Origin: Pyrinomonadaceae bacterium
Lineage (GTDB): Bacteria > Acidobacteriota > Blastocatellia > Pyrinomonadales > Pyrinomonadaceae
DNA length: 7,545 nucleotides
Direction: 5' to 3'
Assembly (NCBI GenBank): GCA_013812565.1
Contig: JACCTF010000377.1
Span: 1-7,545, forward strand
A model generated the notes under the pieces. It saw nothing but the letters and a program-made list of their open reading frames with translations. It was not told where the DNA came from and did no database searches. The translations under genes and the position numbers were made by a program. Each line of letters starts with the position of its first letter. The stretch's first letter is position 1. Below are positions 1 through 6,132 of the stretch, in pieces.

Positions 1-2
1 GT

Positions 3-74
3 CGTGGTGGATACGGCGGCGGTGGCGGCGGCGGCGGCCGCCCGAGCGGTGGTGACCGCGCCTCTCGCTGGTAA
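3..74 (+). CDS. C-terminal end of a glycine-rich protein (probable RRM-type RNA-binding protein), 5' partial
   Basis: The reading frame that starts at base 3 is open from the window edge and ends at TAA 72-74. It encodes 23 residues beginning RGGYGG, followed by an unbroken glycine run, then a polar tail ending DRASRW. Arginine/glycine/tyrosine-rich tails of this kind, ending in a short basic-aromatic sequence, are typical of small bacterial RRM (RNP-1) RNA-binding proteins, where the tail follows one RRM domain of about 80 residues. The RRM itself would lie outside the window, so the family assignment is inference; another glycine-rich protein is possible. A strong terminator begins 33 bases after the stop, which supports this being a real gene end. 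Confidence 0.6.
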   Translation, partial: RGGYGGGGGGGGRPSGGDRASRW

Positions 75-107
75 GTTCCGCGTCAACCATCCGGCGACCC
101 TATGATT

Positions 108-148
108 AAAGCGTCCCCGGCAACAGAGCTTTTCGCCGGGGACGCTTT
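108..148 (+). terminator. Intrinsic (rho-independent) terminator after the glycine-rich protein gene
   Basis: A perfect 14-bp inverted repeat: left arm AAAGCGTCCCCGGC at 108-121 and right arm GCCGGGGACGCTTT at 135-148, with a 13-base loop. The stem is GC-rich in its centre. The right arm ends in TTT and is followed by GAGCG then TTTT, so the uracil tract is interrupted. The left arm begins with AAA, so the structure could also work for transcription from the other strand, although no minus-strand gene is seen beside it. Confidence 0.85.
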
Positions 149-350
149 GAGCGTTTTATAACAGGGCGCAGTCTGATTCTATTCAAGGCAACATGATCAA
201 GAAGTTCAATGAGCTTTTCTCAACTAGAACTACCTAACAGTGTGACGTAGTGGGGCACCACGCGCGAAGTTCAAGCTTGAGACAGTGACCTCCGGCGCTT
301 GACCGATGGTTCTCGGAGTGACCGGGAGGTTGTAAACGAAGGAAGGCTAT
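149..350. other. Intergenic stretch upstream of the zinc-knuckle gene; no gene recognised
   Basis: I see no convincing gene or clear sigma-70 promoter here. Two small features are present: GAAGTTCAA occurs twice (201-209 and 266-274), and TCAAGCTTGA at 271-280 is a perfect 10-base palindrome overlapping the second copy. A 14-codon ORF at 193-237 is too short to support. The stretch must contain the promoter of the gene at 351, because a terminator lies upstream. Confidence 0.4.
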
Positions 351-725
351 ATGGAGAACATAGCGAAACATTTATACACAGTTGGGGATCGCGTCGAGAA
401 GTTGTGCGCGGTGTGCGGCGAAGAACGTGGTCATGTGGTGGCATCGATCACCAAACGAGGTCAGGTCTCGCGTGTCAGTTGTCCGATATGCGGAACGCTC
501 GGCACATTCAAAAGCAATGCGAGCTTGTCCGGCACACGATCTTCGGTAAAAGCCGGAGCACCGTATGATCGAACGCGCACGTATCGCACAGGGCAGACGA
601 TGATGCATCCGACCTACGGGCTGGGTGAAGTGACAGCAGTTATCGAGCCGCAGAAGATCGACGTGCTCTTCTCTGACAAGATGCGCCGCCTGATCCATTC
701 ACGTGTTATGCAGTCAGTAGACTGA
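351..725 (+). CDS. Small protein with two CXXC zinc-knuckle motifs and a C-terminal tudor/SH3-like segment; function unknown
   Basis: The protein has 124 residues. ATG 351 is preceded by AAGGAAGG at 339-346, a strong ribosome binding site. Residues 19-47 hold C19-A-V-C22 and C44-P-I-C47, 21 residues apart, which is the pattern of a four-cysteine zinc ribbon. A polar linker follows (about 55-75). Residues 78-119 contain G81, H86-P87 and Y89-G-L-G92, then a short beta-rich stretch V-F and a basic end. This resembles the tudor-like domain at the C-terminus of UvrD/PcrA helicases and related nucleic-acid or RNA-polymerase-binding SH3-like folds, where GxxVxHxxFGxGxV is the usual pattern. There is no signal peptide or membrane segment, so it should be cytoplasmic. 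A role in nucleic-acid or RNA-polymerase binding is inference only. It appears monocistronic: a hairpin follows 25 bases after the stop. Confidence 0.8.
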   Translation: MENIAKHLYTVGDRVEKLCAVCGEERGHVVASITKRGQVSRVSCPICGTLGTFKSNASLSGTRSSVKAGAPYDRTRTYRTGQTMMHPTYGLGEVTAVIEPQKIDVLFSDKMRRLIHSRVMQSVD

Positions 726-750
726 GAGACACTATCACGGGCAGGAAACA

Positions 751-786
751 GTGATCCGGGTAGCGCTGCGCGACAACCCGGATCAC
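751..786 (+). terminator. Perfect 11-bp hairpin after the zinc-knuckle gene, possible terminator
   Basis: Left arm GTGATCCGGGT (751-761) pairs exactly with ACCCGGATCAC (776-786) across a 14-base loop. It starts 25 bases after the stop of the zinc-knuckle gene, which is where a terminator would lie. No T-tract follows (CCATAGGG), so it is not a classic intrinsic terminator; it may stabilise the 3' end of the mRNA or assist Rho-type termination. Confidence 0.5.
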
Positions 787-815
787 CCATAGGGCGAGCG
801 TATCCAATTTCCCAA

Positions 816-831
816 CAAACATGAATGTTTG
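816..831. promoter_or_regulatory. Operator-like inverted repeat upstream of the small ORF and desaturase
   Basis: CAAACAT (816-822) and ATGTTTG (825-831) form a perfect 7-bp inverted repeat with a 2-base spacer. Including one unpaired base, the symmetry extends to CAA at 813 and TTG at 835. The size and tight spacing suit a dimeric transcription factor better than an RNA hairpin. It lies about 45 bases upstream of the ribosome binding site of the small ORF and about 190 upstream of the desaturase start. Bacterial desaturase genes are often under a lipid-sensing repressor, but no regulator gene is in the window, so that link is inference. I could not place clear -35 and -10 boxes. Confidence 0.3.
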
Positions 832-888
832 GTTGCTCAGCATATTCAAGGATCTTAGGCATGTTATGAATTTGCCAAGGATATTTAG

Positions 889-999
889 ATGCGCTCACTC
901 CAGAGCAATGAACGATTTACCGGTGGGCGGCTTGTGTTCGACTCTCTGTTCTTCCTCTGGGGGCTGTATCATGGCAAAACACTTCATAGGGATTGGTAG
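889..999 (+). CDS. Candidate 36-residue small protein or leader peptide ahead of the desaturase
   Basis: ATG 889 is preceded by AAGGA at 877-881 with a 7-base spacer, a near-ideal ribosome binding site and better than that of the desaturase downstream. The ORF runs 36 codons to TAG 997-999, which is 23 bases before the desaturase ATG. The peptide has a basic/polar N-terminus (MRSLQSNERFTGGR), then a hydrophobic aromatic segment, residues 15-27 (LVFDSLFFLWGLY), and a basic/histidine-containing end (HGKTLHRDW). The segment is short for a membrane helix but could be amphipathic and membrane-associated. I recognise no family. It may be a small protein co-transcribed with the desaturase, or a leader whose translation affects it. 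It could also be a chance ORF; no homologue check was possible. Confidence 0.4.
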   Translation: MRSLQSNERFTGGRLVFDSLFFLWGLYHGKTLHRDW

Positions 1000-1022
1000 C
1001 TTACAAAGAAAAAGGCAGGTTG

Positions 1023-1901
1023 ATGTCTGAATCATTACGCACAAATCTATACCAACTCAATAGTGAAAAAATAGACTTCTTCTCCTGCGCTCAATTCTCC
1101 CTTATCCATGTAGCTTGCCTGCTCGTCATCTGGACGGGCGTGAGTACGGTAGCTGTCGTCACTTGTTTAGCTCTCTACTTCGTCCGCATGTTCGCCATCA
1201 CCGCCGGGTTCCACCGCCTCTTCGCGCATCGTACTTACCGAACGGGTAGAGTCTTCCAGTTCTTGCTCGCGTTTGTTGGAACAACGTCTTACCAAAAAGG
1301 CCCGCTTTGGTGGGCCGCACATCATCGTCATCATCATATCCACACCGACACCGAGCGTGACCTCCACTCGCCGCTTACCCACGGCTTTTGGCAATCGCAC
1401 GTCGGGTGGTTTCTGAGTCGCGACAGCCTGGCGACGGATCAGAAGTTGATCCCCAACCTGATCAAGTATCGTGAGTTGCGCCTGCTGGATCGGTTCTACC
1501 CGCTTCCCCCGATTATCTTAGCCGTCTCGATGTTCGTGCTCGGGTCTACGCTTGAGCACTACGCCCCGACGTTAGGCACTTCCGGTTTACAGATGCTGGT
1601 GTGGGGGTTTTTCATCAGCACGGTGCTTCTCTATCACGGCGTGTTTACGGTCAACTCTCTGGCGCACATCTTCGGGCGTCGTCGTTTCGAGACCGAAGAT
1701 GATAGCCGGAATAACTTCTTGGTCGCGCTGATCACGCTCGGCGAAGGCTGGCACAACAACCATCATTACTACCCGTCATCAGAGCGTCAGGGCTTCTACT
1801 GGTGGGAGATTGATATTTCCCACTACATCCTCAAAGTGCTTTCATGGTTGGGGATTGTGTGGGGGTTGCAATCGCCGCCAGCCCGGGTTTATGACCGCTA
1901 G
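1023..1901 (+). CDS. Membrane fatty-acid desaturase (acyl-CoA delta-9 desaturase type)
   Basis: The protein has 292 residues and uses a di-iron centre at the cytoplasmic face of the membrane to introduce a cis double bond into a fatty acyl chain. All three histidine boxes are present: H64-RLFA-H69 in TAGFHRLFAH, H101-R-H-H104-H105 preceded by WWAAH, and H244-NN-H247-H248 in GEGWHNNHH. NSLAH (211-215) supplies the extra conserved histidine of the family. Hydrophobic segments at about 28-60, 76-90, 160-185 and 195-212 fit its usual membrane topology. ATG 1023 is chosen because AAAAAGG lies 7 bases upstream (ending 1015); an in-frame TTG at 993 has no proper site. Length is normal for bacterial members. 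The substrate (acyl-CoA, acyl-lipid or acyl-ACP) and the exact double-bond position cannot be read from sequence. Expected role: membrane fluidity adjustment. Confidence 0.95.
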   Translation: MSESLRTNLYQLNSEKIDFFSCAQFSLIHVACLLVIWTGVSTVAVVTCLALYFVRMFAITAGFHRLFAHRTYRTGRVFQFLLAFVGTTSYQKGPLWWAAHHRHHHIHTDTERDLHSPLTHGFWQSHVGWFLSRDSLATDQKLIPNLIKYRELRLLDRFYPLPPIILAVSMFVLGSTLEHYAPTLGTSGLQMLVWGFFISTVLLYHGVFTVNSLAHIFGRRRFETEDDSRNNFLVALITLGEGWHNNHHYYPSSERQGFYWWEIDISHYILKVLSWLGIVWGLQSPPARVYDR

Positions 1902-2240
1902 CGATTTGGCTTTTGATGTTTCAGCGAGCTTCAATGCGCCGCTTGCGCCCGGAGCGCAAAGGCAAGGACTTGAAGATTGTGCGGCCCTGTGTCGAAGACA
2001 ATAGAGTTAAGCGTTGTACTGCGAAGGATTTTTATTCTTGTAAAAGTGTTCGCCGGCAACTCTGTTGGTAACTACCTCATGATTGTTCCGATGCTGAAGA
2101 CAAGGGCACAAAAATAATCTTGATTGGTGAGCGCTTAATTGAAAGCTTGATACTTGTAATCAACTTTCTTCATGCAGCATATCCTCAAGATCATCTTGCC
2201 ATGATTTAACATTTGCTATGGCCCAAGTAAGGAGCTTTCC
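1902..2240. other. 339-base intergenic stretch between the desaturase and the TonB-dependent receptor
   Basis: No convincing gene is seen. A 51-codon ORF (1916-2071, with an internal ATG at 1934) is rich in Arg/Lys/Cys but lacks a ribosome binding site. A weak 6-bp hairpin (TTGCGC 1943-1948 with GCGCAA 1954-1959) is too small to call a terminator. The second half is AT-richer and should hold the promoter of the receptor gene: TTGATA at 2147-2152 resembles a -35 box but no good -10 follows at the right distance. Palindromic elements are at 2147-2163 (TTGAT and ATCAA) and 2186-2198. Confidence 0.5.
2186..2198. promoter_or_regulatory. 13-base palindrome upstream of the TonB-dependent receptor
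   Basis: CAAGAT-C-ATCTTG is perfectly symmetric about the central base. It lies 31 bases before the AAGGAG ribosome binding site, a position where a regulator could cover a promoter. TTGCCA (2196-2201), which overlaps its right arm, could serve as a -35 with TATGGC (2217-2222) as a weak -10 at a short 15-base spacing. Both assignments are tentative. Confidence 0.25.
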
Positions 2241-5200
2241 ATGCGCAAAATGCTGTTGTTGATTTGTCTCATGTGCAGTCTCGGCTCAGCCGCCTACGGC
2301 CAGACCGGTGGAGCTGGACAGATTGCAGGCCAGGTTGTAGATCCGTCAAGTAAAGTCATCGTCGGTGCCAAGGTGACGGCCACCAACGTTGAGACAAACG
2401 CTAAAACCGAAGCCATCACCACTGATGAAGGTAACTATCAGCTACTCCAATTATCTCCGGGGCTCTACCGACTTGACGTCGAGGCGACTGGCTTCAAAAC
2501 GGTGCAGCGACCGGACACAAGAGTCCAGGTTGCTGATCGTTTGACAATCGATTTCCCCTTGGAAGTCGGTTTGGGAAGTGAGACCGTAACGATCACCGAA
2601 CAAGCTCCATTGCTGCGTACGCAGGATGCGCAAACCGGTGAAGTCATTAATCAAGAGATGATCCAGAACCTGCCGCAGCTCAACCGCGACCCGCTGCAAC
2701 TACTGGTGCTTTCGGGTAACGTGCAAGGAGGGGGTGACCGTGCTACTGGTGATAGCGACACGCGAATCAATGGTGGACGCACTCATGGCATTGAATACTA
2801 TGTGGACGGGATCACGGCGGGAACCGGCCGCAGCCACGGCGTTTCCGGCGTTGTCACGCCGACGATGGAGGCGGTCAACGAATTCAAGGTCATCACCAAC
2901 GGCATCTCCGCAGAATATGGTCGCATCTCGGGCGGAGCGGTAGACCTCGTCAGCCGTTCTGGAACCAACGGATTTCACGGCCAGGTTTTCGACTATGTTA
3001 AGAATGACATCCTAAACGCCAACTCCTTCGACCAAAATCGTCGTGGGGGAAAGAAACCTGTCTTCAGGAACAACATCTTCGGTCTTGCCATTGGCGGGCC
3101 AGTTTATCTGCCGCGTTTCGGCGAGGGTGGGCCGAGCGTTTACAGTGGCAGAGATCGCACCTTCTTTTTCTTCAATTATGAAGGAACCAGGTTCGTGCAG
3201 AAGGGCGCTCTGAGGACAGCTTCCGTACCGACCGCGGAGATGAGAGAGGGTGATTTCACAAACGTTTTTGTGTTTGATGCCCGAACCCAACTGTTTGATC
3301 CCTTCGGCCAAATCGGGCCTAATCAAGAACGCTTAACCCTTCTGGGCGGTGATGGTAAGCGCGTCCCGGCAAATCGGATCAGCCCGGTGAGTCGAGCGAT
3401 TTTGCAGCTTGTACCGCTACCGAATAGAGCGCCTGATCCGGGTACCAGTTACTTCAACAATTATGCGGCTCCAGTAGATGAGCAACGCAATCAAGACACT
3501 TGGGCGCTTCGGTTGGACCATGCGTTCACCGAGAACAGCCGGATTTTCGGCCGCTACTCGCGCCTTAACAACGACTTTCAGGAATCTCGCTGGCGCGGCC
3601 CGGCGCAGGCGGTTCCAAACAGTTTTGTTAAGGGCGGCTTCGGCACGACCATTAGTTATGATTGGGCCATCTCTCCGACCCTTCTGTTTAATGCGCGTGT
3701 CGGCGGTCACTACAATCCACGTACATCCGGCAGCACGCTAGCAGAGGATTTTTCATCGACCTCGATTCCGTTCGACGCCGTGACGAGAAGCATTCTGGGG
3801 CCGAAATCCTTGCCGTGGGTTGGCGCGACTTTTCACGGCAATCTCACGGACAACCCATCGTTCGGTGTGGAAAATTCGACGACTTTCAACACATCGGCCT
3901 CGATGGTCAAGATTCTAAACCGCCACAGCCTCAAGTTCGGCTATGAACATCGCCGCTACTATGACAATTATTTCAACAGCGGCGGCGGAGAATTCGTATT
4001 CCAGCAAAACCCTGTGGGGCGTTTCGCCAAAGATGATTCGTGGAACAATCAGGATGCAACTAATGTTTTAGGGGCATTCCTGCTCGGCATCAATGACAAA
4101 GCCCGGCTTGTCGCCGACACTACGCGGGCGATGAACGTGAATTACCACGGAGCGTATGTGCAAGATGATTTCAAAGTCAGTCAGAAGCTGACGCTTAACC
4201 TCGGCCTGCGCTGGGACATGGAAACACCTACTACCGAACGCAACGATAAGCTGTACCTCTGGGACCCGGATGCGCCGTCTCAGTTTACGATCAAGCCTGG
4301 TTATAGCTGGGCCGCCGCGTTAGCCGCGGCAACGGACTTGGACGGCAACCCCAAGCCTCTCACACCCGGCCAGGTTAGAGCCCCAGAGTGGCTGACTCAA
4401 GGCTTCCCGAACGGTGCCCTCCGCATCGCCAATACACCGGAATTTCCATCGCGGAACGGAACTAAGTTTTATCCTGGGCAATTCGCTCCGCGCTTAGGGT
4501 TGGCTTATCAGGTCAACGATAAAACCGTTGTTCGTGCTTCCGCAGGCAAGATGTACCTGAGCACCACGGGCGATCCGAACGGTCTTGCGAGTGGCGGTAG
4601 CGGAGTGCCTCTTTCTGACTCTGCCGACGCCGGTTGGCACGCCAACGATAATTACACCTTCCGCAACGTCATTTCCAACTTCGAACAACCGTTTCAGCCA
4701 AGAAATATCTCGCGCTACTCACGCAATACCGCTGTCGCTAACTTTCAAGGCACCGGTGGTGACCCTGCTCCAATCGCGTATAACCGCAACTCGCGTCAAC
4801 CCGTGGAGTACACGTGGGGAGTCGGCGTTCAACGAGAATTGCCGAGCCAATTCCTATTAGAGGTTAACTACGCGGCGAATCGCGGGTCCGGTCTACTCGG
4901 CCCGGATGTAATCAGCCATTTCCCTAAAGAGTTATTCACCCCGGCGAACAGGGAAATTTACGGTACTACCCTTGTCGAATCACCCGTCGCGGAGCCAACG
5001 AAGTATGATCTCAGGCCGAGACTTGCCTTCCTTGAGTATCCGTATCCTTATTACGGACCAGTCGTTGTGCTGGGAACAAACCTTGGGCGGTCCAATTACC
5101 AGAGCTTGAATGTGAGAGCGGAGCGTCGGTTAGGCAGCGGCTACAGTTTCTTGGTTAACTACACGCTGAGTCGGGCGTATGACAATGTGGGAGGGCCAAA

Positions 5201-5927
5201 CGTCAGCAACGGAGGCATCACAGCATCCGGCACCGGCGTCAAGCAGTTTCAATCCGTTGACACGCTTCGCGATGTTTACGGGATTAGCCCGCTGGATGAG
5301 AGACATCGCTTGGTTGTGTACTACAACCTCCAATTTCCTGTCGGACGCGGCAGACGGTTCCTTGGTAGTCCGGATGGTTTCCCAAGCACCATTCTCGATT
5401 ATGTTGTTGGCGGTTGGGAACTAGCCGGAATATCGCAGTGGCGATCCGGGCGGCCGATAGTTCTTAATACAGCAAACACGAATACCAACAACGACATTCG
5501 TGTAGAACGAACGTTTGGAAGCTTTGCAAGTTCTGATCGTGACCTCTCGGGTAGCAGCTTCGGCGGTAGCAGCGGTGTTTTCATTGTTGGCGGTGACCCT
5601 ACCTCTATCCCGGCATCGGCGAGAAGGCTTGATCCTTCAAAGGTCATTACGGCTCAGACTTTCACATATGGTGATCTGCCCTCGGTTTACGATGGTGTTC
5701 GCCAGCCGAGCAAGTACTACCACGACATATCGCTGATGAAGAAGTTTCCGATCTTCAGCCGTGACGGTACGCGGTACTTACAAATCCGCATGGAGGGACA
5801 GAACATCTTCAACATGAGGGGATTTGGTGACTACGATACCACCGTCGGAAGTTCTACTTATGGACTGATAACTGGAGCGGGTTACGGGCCGCGACAGATT
5901 CAGGTATCGGCTAGGATTGTCTTCTAA
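2241..5927 (+). CDS. Oar-like TonB-dependent outer-membrane receptor with N-terminal carboxypeptidase-regulatory-like domain
   Basis: The protein has 1228 residues. AAGGAG (2229-2234) lies 6 bases before ATG 2241. Residues 1-20 form a Sec signal peptide (basic MRK, hydrophobic LLLICLMC, cleavage probably after SAAYG). Residues about 27-112 are a CNA-B/carboxypeptidase-regulatory-like beta-sandwich (GQIAGQVVDPSS, GNYQLLQLSPGLYRL). A plug domain follows (about 118-240) with RINGGRTHGIEYYVDG and GISAEYGRISGGAVDLVSR. The rest is a large beta-barrel with family hallmarks: TFFFFNYEGTR (about 306-316), AYVQDDFKVSQKLTLNLGLR (about 637-656) and QIRMEGQNIFN near the end. The last residue is phenylalanine (QVSARIVF), the usual BAM-recognised end of outer-membrane proteins. 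I see no clear TonB box and no SusD partner beside it. Such proteins are thought to import large or complex substrates, perhaps glycans or peptides; the ligand cannot be inferred. The gene is intact and appears to stand alone. Confidence 0.95.
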   Translation: MRKMLLLICLMCSLGSAAYGQTGGAGQIAGQVVDPSSKVIVGAKVTATNVETNAKTEAITTDEGNYQLLQLSPGLYRLDVEATGFKTVQRPDTRVQVADRLTIDFPLEVGLGSETVTITEQAPLLRTQDAQTGEVINQEMIQNLPQLNRDPLQLLVLSGNVQGGGDRATGDSDTRINGGRTHGIEYYVDGITAGTGRSHGVSGVVTPTMEAVNEFKVITNGISAEYGRISGGAVDLVSRSGTNGFHGQVFDYVKNDILNANSFDQNRRGGKKPVFRNNIFGLAIGGPVYLPRFGEGGPSVYSGRDRTFFFFNYEGTRFVQKGALRTASVPTAEMREGDFTNVFVFDARTQLFDPFGQIGPNQERLTLLGGDGKRVPANRISPVSRAILQLVPLPNRAPDPGTSYFNNYAAPVDEQRNQDTWALRLDHAFTENSRIFGRYSRLNNDFQESRWRGPAQAVPNSFVKGGFGTTISYDWAISPTLLFNARVGGHYNPRTSGSTLAEDFSSTSIPFDAVTRSILGPKSLPWVGATFHGNLTDNPSFGVENSTTFNTSASMVKILNRHSLKFGYEHRRYYDNYFNSGGGEFVFQQNPVGRFAKDDSWNNQDATNVLGAFLLGINDKARLVADTTRAMNVNYHGAYVQDDFKVSQKLTLNLGLRWDMETPTTERNDKLYLWDPDAPSQFTIKPGYSWAAALAAATDLDGNPKPLTPGQVRAPEWLTQGFPNGALRIANTPEFPSRNGTKFYPGQFAPRLGLAYQVNDKTVVRASAGKMYLSTTGDPNGLASGGSGVPLSDSADAGWHANDNYTFRNVISNFEQPFQPRNISRYSRNTAVANFQGTGGDPAPIAYNRNSRQPVEYTWGVGVQRELPSQFLLEVNYAANRGSGLLGPDVISHFPKELFTPANREIYGTTLVESPVAEPTKYDLRPRLAFLEYPYPYYGPVVVLGTNLGRSNYQSLNVRAERRLGSGYSFLVNYTLSRAYDNVGGPNVSNGGITASGTGVKQFQSVDTLRDVYGISPLDERHRLVVYYNLQFPVGRGRRFLGSPDGFPSTILDYVVGGWELAGISQWRSGRPIVLNTANTNTNNDIRVERTFGSFASSDRDLSGSSFGGSSGVFIVGGDPTSIPASARRLDPSKVITAQTFTYGDLPSVYDGVRQPSKYYHDISLMKKFPIFSRDGTRYLQIRMEGQNIFNMRGFGDYDTTVGSSTYGLITGAGYGPRQIQVSARIVF

Positions 5928-5973
5928 TCCTATAATCCGGCTCGCAAAAAACGGAGAAAGACGACGCTACTTT

Positions 5974-5996
5974 AACCCTTCGCATCGGGTTTGTTT
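5974..5996 (+). terminator. Weak hairpin with T-rich tail after the receptor gene
   Basis: AACCC (5974-5978) pairs with GGGTT (5987-5991) over an 8-base loop and is followed by TGTTT. The stem has only 5 bp, so this is a marginal intrinsic terminator. It lies 47 bases after the receptor stop codon, just ahead of the much stronger hairpin at 6001-6038. Confidence 0.3.
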
Positions 5997-6000
5997 AACG

Positions 6001-6038
6001 CAGAGACACTGAGATATTTCTACTTCTCAGTGTCTCTG
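6001..6038. terminator. Perfect 14-bp hairpin, terminator or dispersed-repeat type
   Basis: CAGAGACACTGAGA (6001-6014) pairs exactly with TCTCAGTGTCTCTG (6025-6038) around a 10-base AT-rich loop. The stem is of mixed composition and the following bases are TTGCTGT, so only a poor T-tract is present. Its place, 73 bases after the receptor stop, suits a terminator. Hairpins built on AACGCAGAGAC-like sequence are, as I recall, common between genes in several environmental phyla, so it may be one copy of a dispersed repeat; other copies would have to be sought elsewhere in the genome. Confidence 0.6.
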
Positions 6039-6132
6039 TTGCTGTACAATGCGGCTCTCATAACCGTCGTTAAAAGCACGATGAATCTGCTTGATTTCTC
6101 AAACCACAAAAAGGAAGTAAAGGTAAGTGAGT

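Noticed and set aside
13..39. GGC/GGT-rich run as a possible trinucleotide repeat or regulatory element.
   Set aside because: It is explained by glycine codons in the tail of the RNA-binding-like protein.
193..237. 14-codon ORF (MIKKFNELFSTRTT) with AAGG just upstream.
   Set aside because: It is too short, the ribosome site spacing is only 4 bases, and nothing else supports translation.
821..1030. 69-codon ORF upstream of and overlapping the desaturase start.
   Set aside because: Its ATG lies inside the inverted repeat with no ribosome binding site, and its frame conflicts with the better-supported ORF at 889-999.
1916..2071. 51-codon ORF (shorter form from ATG 1934) rich in Arg, Lys and Cys after the desaturase.
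   Set aside because: There is no ribosome binding site before either ATG and no recognisable family; it is probably a chance ORF, although a degraded gene remnant cannot be excluded.
6045..6050. TACAAT as a -10 box for the Uma2 gene.
   Set aside because: No acceptable -35 sequence lies 16-18 bases upstream; that position falls in the right arm and loop of the hairpin.
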